A stretch of DNA of 10,407 nucleotides from Oscillospiraceae bacterium (lineage in GTDB: Bacteria; Bacillota_A; Clostridia; Oscillospirales; JAAYXM01). The stretch is taken from the NCBI GenBank assembly GCA_017532355.1, contig JAFXJK010000066.1, forward strand, positions 1 through 10,407, in the 5' to 3' direction. Below, piece by piece: positions 6,470 to 10,407 of this stretch. Under the pieces are notes generated by a model. The model did no database searches and was not told the DNA's origin. It saw only the letters and a list, made by a program, of their open reading frames with translations. A program made the position numbers and the translations under genes. How positions within the stretch are numbered: the first letter of the stretch is position 1; each line of letters opens with the position of its first letter.

Positions 6470-6498
6470 TTGGATATGTTAGGATTTAAGCGTAGAAT
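6470..6498 (+). promoter_or_regulatory. Promoter for the oxidoreductase-rlmD unit
   Basis: TTGGAT (6470-6475) and TAGAAT (6493-6498, five of six to the -10 consensus) are 17 bp apart, placing a start near 6505. The gap of 134 bases after dgkA, in an otherwise packed segment, fits the start of a new transcription unit. Confidence 0.5.
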
Positions 6499-6535
6499 AA
6501 AGCTTTTTTTAAGACACTTTATTGGGAATACGCTT
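6488..6535. other. Two-part inverted repeat upstream of the oxidoreductase
   Basis: Perfect arms AAGCGTA/TACGCTT (6488-6494 with 6529-6535) enclose a second perfect pair AATAAAG/CTTTATT (6496-6502 with 6517-6523). They are separated by small internal loops, and the inner loop contains seven Ts. The left arm overlaps the predicted -10 box. It could be an operator or cruciform. If the upstream operon reads through, it could also be a weak terminator for dgkA, though the T run lies inside the loop rather than after the stem. Confidence 0.45.
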
Positions 6536-6556
6536 TCAACGAAAGGATGATTTGAA

Positions 6557-7510
6557 ATGATACGAATGGGACTTGTCGGAGCAGGGAAGATGGCTTATCC
6601 GCATGTGAGTGCAATAAAAAAACACCCCGATTGCGAGCTTGTAGCCGTTGCGGATATTGTGCGCGAAAATGCGCTTGCCGTTGTGAAAGAGGGCGATGTG
6701 GCAATTTTTGAAGATTACCGCGATATGTGCAAGAATTGCGAGCTTGATGCGGTAATTATCAACCTTCCGCATTTTCTGCATTGTGAGGCAAGTTGCCATT
6801 TTCTCGAAAACGGCGTAAATGTACTTGTTGAAAAGCCGATGGCAATCAATGTTGAAGAGTGCGACAAGATGATTGCGGCGGCACGGAAGAACAACGTCCT
6901 GCTTGCGGTAGGTCATGTTCAGCAGTACGCAGACGCTCATAAATATCTCAAGGAGATTATAAAGTCGAAGAAATACGGAGAGCTTCTCCGTGTTACGGAA
7001 ACGAGAAACGCAAATTATTTTGAAAACCGTTCTGCATGGTTCCTTGACAAGAAGCTTGCAGGCGGAGGAATTCTTATGAACCTCGGTGCACACACGCTCG
7101 ACAAGGTAATGTATGTTACTGACAGTAAAGTTGAGGCAGCATGCGCGGTTTGCAAGAATACGGTAAATGACTGTACAATTGAAGAGGGCGCACAGGTTCT
7201 TGCGAAGTTCTCCTGCGGAGCAAGTGCAGTGTTCTCGTTTACGGGAACAACAGGACCGTCGCTCTATGAAGCATATTATTATTTTGTAAAAGGTGTCGTA
7301 AAGGTTGTGGCAGGTCTCTTCCTTTATGAATTTGACAATGAGAAGAATGATTGGGTAGAGGTTATCAAAGGTGACGGCGACAGATTGCACGCCGGAGCGA
7401 TTGAAGAATTTATAAAGCTGTTAAAGGGAGAACCCTCTGAAGTTACTACACCGGAGTTCGGAAGAGATGTCATTGAGGGTCTCACCATGATATACGATTC
7501 ACAACTTTAA
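6557..7510 (+). CDS. Gfo/Idh/MocA family NAD(P)-dependent oxidoreductase
   Basis: The product has 317 residues. The N-terminal Rossmann domain (1 to about 120) shows GLVGAGKMA (5-13) for the dinucleotide and the family signature EKPMAINVEECDKM with catalytic-type Lys93 in EKP (92-94). The C-terminal alpha/beta domain carries GGGILMNLGAHTLD (169-182), which supplies His179 and Asp182. Members oxidise or reduce sugars, inositols and other polyols, often in sugar catabolism or nucleotide-sugar synthesis; the substrate here cannot be told from sequence. AAAGGA (6542-6547) lies nine bases before ATG 6557. No signal peptide is present. It is followed nine bases later by rlmD, an unrelated housekeeping gene, so co-transcription need not mean shared function. 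Confidence 0.9.
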   Translation: MIRMGLVGAGKMAYPHVSAIKKHPDCELVAVADIVRENALAVVKEGDVAIFEDYRDMCKNCELDAVIINLPHFLHCEASCHFLENGVNVLVEKPMAINVEECDKMIAAARKNNVLLAVGHVQQYADAHKYLKEIIKSKKYGELLRVTETRNANYFENRSAWFLDKKLAGGGILMNLGAHTLDKVMYVTDSKVEAACAVCKNTVNDCTIEEGAQVLAKFSCGASAVFSFTGTTGPSLYEAYYYFVKGVVKVVAGLFLYEFDNEKNDWVEVIKGDGDRLHAGAIEEFIKLLKGEPSEVTTPEFGRDVIEGLTMIYDSQL

Positions 7511-7519
7511 GGGGTAAAA

Positions 7520-9127
7520 ATGACTAAAGGTGATATTTTTACGGTAAAAATTGAAAATTACACTTCTGAAGGAGCCGGCATCGCGCGTGTTGACGGTATG
7601 GCGGTGTTTGTTCCGCTTGCTCTCCGTGTAGAAGTCTGCGAAATAATGATACTCAAAGTCGAAAAAAGCTTTGCTTATGCAAAGCTTTTTCGTGTAATTG
7701 AAAGTTCGCCTGAGCGCGTTGAGAGCGAGTGTAAACTTTACCCGAAATGCGGCGGCTGTGCCATGTGGCACATGACGTACCGTGAGGAACTTGCGATAAA
7801 AGAGGAGCATGTGCGCTCGTGCATTGAGAGAATTGCAAAGGTTTCGGCTCCGGTTCTTCCTATAATCGGTGCGGAGGACATCCACCGCTATCGGAACAAG
7901 GCGCAGTTTCCGTGCGGAGGTGACTGCGCAAGCGGCTTTTACCGTCCGCGAAGCCACGATATCGTACCGTCGGACGTCTGCCTCATCCAGAGCGAGGCGG
8001 CGGATAATGTGCGCCGCGCCGTTCACGAATGGCAGAGAATGTATAACATTCCGTCATACGACGAAAAGAGCGGAAACGGAATACTTCGCCATATTTACGT
8101 CCGAAACGGCGAGGGGGGAACTCTTGTCTGTCTCGTTGTTACAAAACCGCCAAAGAATACGGACGAGCTTGTTCCGCTTCTTAAGTCTGCTTGTCCCGAC
8201 GTGTGTGGGCTTGTCCTCAACATAAATAAAAAGAATACAAATGTCATCCTTGGCGATAAATACACAACTGTTTGGGGACGTGGAGAGCTTGCCGATACTC
8301 TCTGTGGCAACAGCTTTGAAATTTCACCTGCGGCGTTTTATCAGGTAAACCACGCGCAGACGGAAAAACTTTATGACATCGCCGTAAACCTTGCGACGTC
8401 AGAGGGCGCCAAAACCGCGCTTGACCTCTACTGCGGAATAGGCACGATAACGCTTGCTCTTGCGAGAAAAATGGAGAAGGTAATCGGTGTTGAGGTTGTG
8501 CCGCAGGCGATAGAAAACGCAAAGGAAAATGCGAAGAAGAACGGACTTTTCAATACGGAGTTTTTCTGCGCTGACGCAGGCGAGGCGGCGAAGATGCTTG
8601 CCGAGCGCGGCGAAAGACCCGATGCGATAGTTGTTGACCCACCGCGAAAGGGAATCTCCGAGGACGTAATCTCCGCAATCGGCAAAATGGCTCCGAAAAC
8701 GCTCGTGTATGTATCGTGCGACCCTGCAACGCTCGCACGCGATATAAAGCTTCTTACTGAAAAAGAGGGCTACACCGCAGTCTCCGTCCAGCCTGTTGAT
8801 ATGTTCCCGAGAACGAAGCATGTTGAAAGCGTGGCATTGTTGTCCCGACTAAAACCTGATGATGTACTCGAAATCGAGTTAAAATCAGAAGATTTGCACT
8901 TAACCTCTGCCGAGGCAAAAGCAACTTATCAGGAAATAAAGGATTATATTTTTAGAAAATACGGCTTTAAGGTGTCGAGTTTATATATTGCACAAATTAA
9001 GCAAAAACTTGGATTGCCAATGGGTAAAAATTACAACACAAGCAAGAAAGGAACAAACGTTCCTGTTTGTCCACCTGAAAAAGAAAAGGCAATTAAAGAT
9101 GCACTAAAACATTTTAAGATGACTTAA
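7520..9127 (+). CDS. rlmD: 23S rRNA (uracil-5-)-methyltransferase RlmD/RumA, with C-terminal extension
   Basis: This 535-residue enzyme uses S-adenosylmethionine to make 5-methyluridine in 23S rRNA. It has a TRAM RNA-binding domain (about 1-60), iron-sulfur cysteines C71, C77, C80 and C154, and a central domain. The SAM-binding motif is LDLYCGIGT (301-309), with VVDPPRKG (371-378). The catalytic loop is VSCDPATLARD with nucleophile Cys400, and HVES (434-437) carries the proton-abstracting Glu436. AAGGGG (7509-7514) precedes ATG 7520. The enzyme fold normally ends soon after HVES-VALLSRL; here about 90 more residues follow (about 445-535, ending CPPEKEKAIKDALKHFKMT). Their AT-rich codon use matches the genes downstream, not the rest of rlmD. 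I recall similar tails on clostridial RlmD-like proteins. The family could also be RlmCD, which modifies two sites in Firmicutes. A hairpin lies inside the TRAM-coding part (7663-7690). Confidence 0.92.
   Translation: MTKGDIFTVKIENYTSEGAGIARVDGMAVFVPLALRVEVCEIMILKVEKSFAYAKLFRVIESSPERVESECKLYPKCGGCAMWHMTYREELAIKEEHVRSCIERIAKVSAPVLPIIGAEDIHRYRNKAQFPCGGDCASGFYRPRSHDIVPSDVCLIQSEAADNVRRAVHEWQRMYNIPSYDEKSGNGILRHIYVRNGEGGTLVCLVVTKPPKNTDELVPLLKSACPDVCGLVLNINKKNTNVILGDKYTTVWGRGELADTLCGNSFEISPAAFYQVNHAQTEKLYDIAVNLATSEGAKTALDLYCGIGTITLALARKMEKVIGVEVVPQAIENAKENAKKNGLFNTEFFCADAGEAAKMLAERGERPDAIVVDPPRKGISEDVISAIGKMAPKTLVYVSCDPATLARDIKLLTEKEGYTAVSVQPVDMFPRTKHVESVALLSRLKPDDVLEIELKSEDLHLTSAEAKATYQEIKDYIFRKYGFKVSSLYIAQIKQKLGLPMGKNYNTSKKGTNVPVCPPEKEKAIKDALKHFKMT
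7663..7690 (+). other. Terminator-like hairpin inside rlmD
   Basis: A perfect 12-bp stem (AAAAAGCTTTGC paired with GCAAAGCTTTTT) has a TTAT loop and lies about 145 bases into the coding sequence. Its 3' arm ends in five Ts. The codons read EKSFAYAKLF, ordinary for a TRAM domain. It may fold in the mRNA and slow or partly end transcription, or it may be chance driven by repeated codons. Confidence 0.4.
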
Positions 9128-10066
9128 ATGAAAGGATATGTTTTGATTGTGAAAGTGAATTTGATGACATGGAATACTCGGTTGTACGAGTATGGGAATA
9201 TAGATAATAAAACAGAGGAAGATGGAAAACGAAAATACGATGCAGATATAAAAAAATGTATATCTAAACACCTTGAAGATACCGCCGAAGATACTTTACC
9301 TATTGTAGTTTTACAAGAAATACCATATAAGATAAAAGCAGAGAATGGGTGGAGACTTCATGATATATATAACCAGCTTATCCATGATTTTAAGGAGTAT
9401 GATATTGTATATCTTAAAGAGGATGAAAAGAAAAAATATTGGCACATTAAGATGACTGTAATCATTGCACCTACAAATACAATCTTGGAATGCGAAAATA
9501 AAACAAATATATTTGTGCCATTCAAGATTAAGAATAACAACGCCGAGGTGTATGTACTAGGTTTGCATTCACATAATGCAGATGAAGTTAAAAAATGGTT
9601 GGGTAACCATCAAGATTTTAATCCCGATATAATTATCGGCGATTTTAACGCAGGTGATTATGAAAAGACGAATGAGTCCAAAGCCTTCAAAAACAATCGT
9701 GAAAACTATAGAAAATTGTTGGAATCTGGGTACGTAGACATATGTGAGGGCAAAAATACTAGAAAGATAGTGTTGGATAATGGAGTTGAGTACAAGACAC
9801 CAATTGACCACATCTTAGTAAAAGATGGTCTAAATTTTAAAAATGAATTTTGTTCTGTTGATGATAACAATAACCTTTCTGACCACTATCCAATATACTA
9901 TAGTTTTGAGATTGAGCATTGCGAGAAATACTTGGATGCAGAGGAATATCCTATTGATAAAGAACAATATCCTTACGCCTATGAGTGCACAAAGTGCGGA
10001 AGAGTTGTAAAAAACGAAGAAATGCATGCTACTCCAGATATGTGTGATGAATGTAGCAATAGGTGA
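9128..10066 (+). CDS. Endonuclease/exonuclease/phosphatase-fold enzyme with C-terminal CxxC...CxxC zinc motif
   Basis: The 312-residue product has the metal-dependent phosphodiesterase motifs of the EEP superfamily: LMTWNT (Asn16), VLQEIP (Glu64), GLHSHN (His147), IIIGDFNAGD (Asp172, Asn174), IDHILV (Asp227, His228) and SDHYPIY (Asp252, His253). The catalytic set is therefore complete. A tail after about 285 has two CxxC pairs (Cys287/Cys290 and Cys306/Cys309), probably a zinc finger. Members cleave DNA, RNA or other phosphodiesters; the substrate is unknown. ATG 9128 directly abuts the rlmD stop but has no good ribosome binding site. AAAGGA at 9131-9136 suggests instead TTG 9143 or GTG 9149; the latter gives MKVNLMTWNT, typical of the fold. 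Base composition is very AT-rich. The metallophosphatase gene follows five bases after the stop, suggesting an operon. Confidence 0.85.
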   Translation: MKGYVLIVKVNLMTWNTRLYEYGNIDNKTEEDGKRKYDADIKKCISKHLEDTAEDTLPIVVLQEIPYKIKAENGWRLHDIYNQLIHDFKEYDIVYLKEDEKKKYWHIKMTVIIAPTNTILECENKTNIFVPFKIKNNNAEVYVLGLHSHNADEVKKWLGNHQDFNPDIIIGDFNAGDYEKTNESKAFKNNRENYRKLLESGYVDICEGKNTRKIVLDNGVEYKTPIDHILVKDGLNFKNEFCSVDDNNNLSDHYPIYYSFEIEHCEKYLDAEEYPIDKEQYPYAYECTKCGRVVKNEEMHATPDMCDECSNR

Positions 10067-10071
10067 GAATT

Positions 10072-10407
10072 ATGATTTATGTTTGCAGTGACATTCACGG
10101 TTTTTATTCAGAATATTTAGGTGCTGTTTCGCTTTTGGGGAATGACGATAAGTTATACATAATAGGCGATATTCTTGACAGAGGCAGTGCTGGGATAAAA
10201 ATCATTCGAGATATTATAAAGAGAGACAATGTTACTCTTGTCAAGGGAAACCACGAGTTAATGATGCTGGAGATTTTTGAAAACATTCTTTTTAGCTTCG
10301 GTAACACAAACGAGATACAGAATATTATAAATGAAGAACTTGTAATTTCACAAATCGGACAGGAGCAAACCTTGATTGATTTTTCCAAACTCGAAAGACG
10401 CGAACAG
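10072..10407 (+). CDS. PPP-type metallophosphoesterase (partial, runs off the window)
   Basis: The first 112 residues of a calcineurin-like/PPP-family phosphatase are visible. The metal-binding motifs are complete: SDIHG (6-10, with Asp7 and His9), GDILDRG (32-38, with Asp33 and Asp36) and GNHE (59-62, with Asn60 and His61). This GDxxDRG form is typical of serine/threonine protein phosphatases and of the phosphatases related to Ap4A hydrolase and the Pnkp phosphatase domain, so the substrate may be a phosphoprotein, a nucleotide or an RNA end. AGGTGAG (10061-10067), inside the end of the nuclease gene, precedes ATG 10072. The frame is still open at 10407. AT-rich codon use matches the nuclease gene, and both appear to belong to the same acquired block. 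Confidence 0.85.
   Translation, partial: MIYVCSDIHGFYSEYLGAVSLLGNDDKLYIIGDILDRGSAGIKIIRDIIKRDNVTLVKGNHELMMLEIFENILFSFGNTNEIQNIINEELVISQIGQEQTLIDFSKLERREQ

Larger units (their letters stand above)
8825..10407 (+). mobile_element. Left edge of a low-GC accessory region joined to rlmD
   Basis: Up to about 8830 rlmD uses GC-rich codons such as CTT/CTC for leucine. From there on, TTG, CTA and TTA dominate and composition falls. One sampled line within rlmD (8401-8460) is more than half G+C, while a line within the next gene (9361-9420) is about a quarter. The switch falls at the codons for VALLSRL, just after the conserved HVES motif. A perfect 6-bp inverted repeat ACTCGA/TCGAGT with an AA spacer lies at 8866-8879. 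rlmD/rum genes are known insertion sites for several phages and integrative elements in Firmicutes. No integrase or right boundary is in the window, so an intact element is not demonstrated. Confidence 0.4.

Noticed and set aside
6536..7390. Minus-strand open frame (284 codons) opposite the oxidoreductase
   Set aside because: It is antisense to an intact Gfo/Idh/MocA gene, has a Cys/His-rich product with no recognisable domain, and has no upstream signals.
1..10407. CRISPR array, tRNA or rRNA genes, transposase or integrase
   Set aside because: I looked for regularly spaced repeats, cloverleaf-like segments, conserved rRNA segments and recombinase motifs, and found none in this window.

Overview
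This window looks like a chromosomal segment of a Gram-positive, spore-forming member of the Clostridia, probably an Oscillospiraceae/Ruminococcaceae-type gut anaerobe. The reasons are the sporulation pair yqfC-yqfD joined to phoH-ybeY-dgkA, strong AGGAGG-type ribosome binding sites, a TTG start behind a very good ribosome binding site, and a GC-rich palindromic intergenic element of a kind I recall from such genomes. The taxon is an inference.

Layout: (1) 1-545 is gene-free. It holds a GC-rich element full of inverted repeats, terminator-like hairpins, and an extended -10 promoter with AT-rich upstream sequence. (2) About 546-711 is a likely structured non-coding RNA. It has a 20-bp closing stem, a large asymmetric central bubble and an apical stem with a GGAA loop, followed by two terminator hairpins; the architecture resembles 6S RNA. 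(3) 766-888 encodes a 40-residue protein, ending at a bidirectional terminator. (4) 936-2855, minus strand, is a two-gene unit: a membrane family-2 glycosyltransferase and an SGNH/GDSL hydrolase, read from a good sigma-A promoter. (5) 2996-6422, plus strand, is a tightly packed housekeeping/sporulation operon yqfC-yqfD-phoH-ybeY-dgkA, with overlaps or gaps of only a few bases. (6) 6557-9127 holds a Gfo/Idh/MocA oxidoreductase and the 23S rRNA m5U methyltransferase rlmD. (7) From about 8830, inside the 3' end of rlmD, base composition drops sharply. The rest of the window encodes a roughly 90-residue foreign-looking tail on RlmD, an endonuclease/exonuclease/phosphatase-fold enzyme with a C-terminal CxxC...CxxC motif, and a PPP-type metallophosphatase cut by the window edge.

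How they work together: yqfC-yqfD serve sporulation. PhoH, YbeY and DgkA/undecaprenol kinase serve RNA metabolism and lipid-carrier recycling, in a conserved Firmicutes order. In this copy the usual neighbours yqfF (between phoH and ybeY) and cdd-era (after dgkA) are absent. The right-hand 1.6 kb is best explained as the start of an accessory or mobile region joined to the 3' end of rlmD, a known type of integration target. That junction and the nuclease-phosphatase pair are the most interesting part of the window, followed by the 6S-like RNA. No integrase, CRISPR array, tRNA or rRNA was seen.
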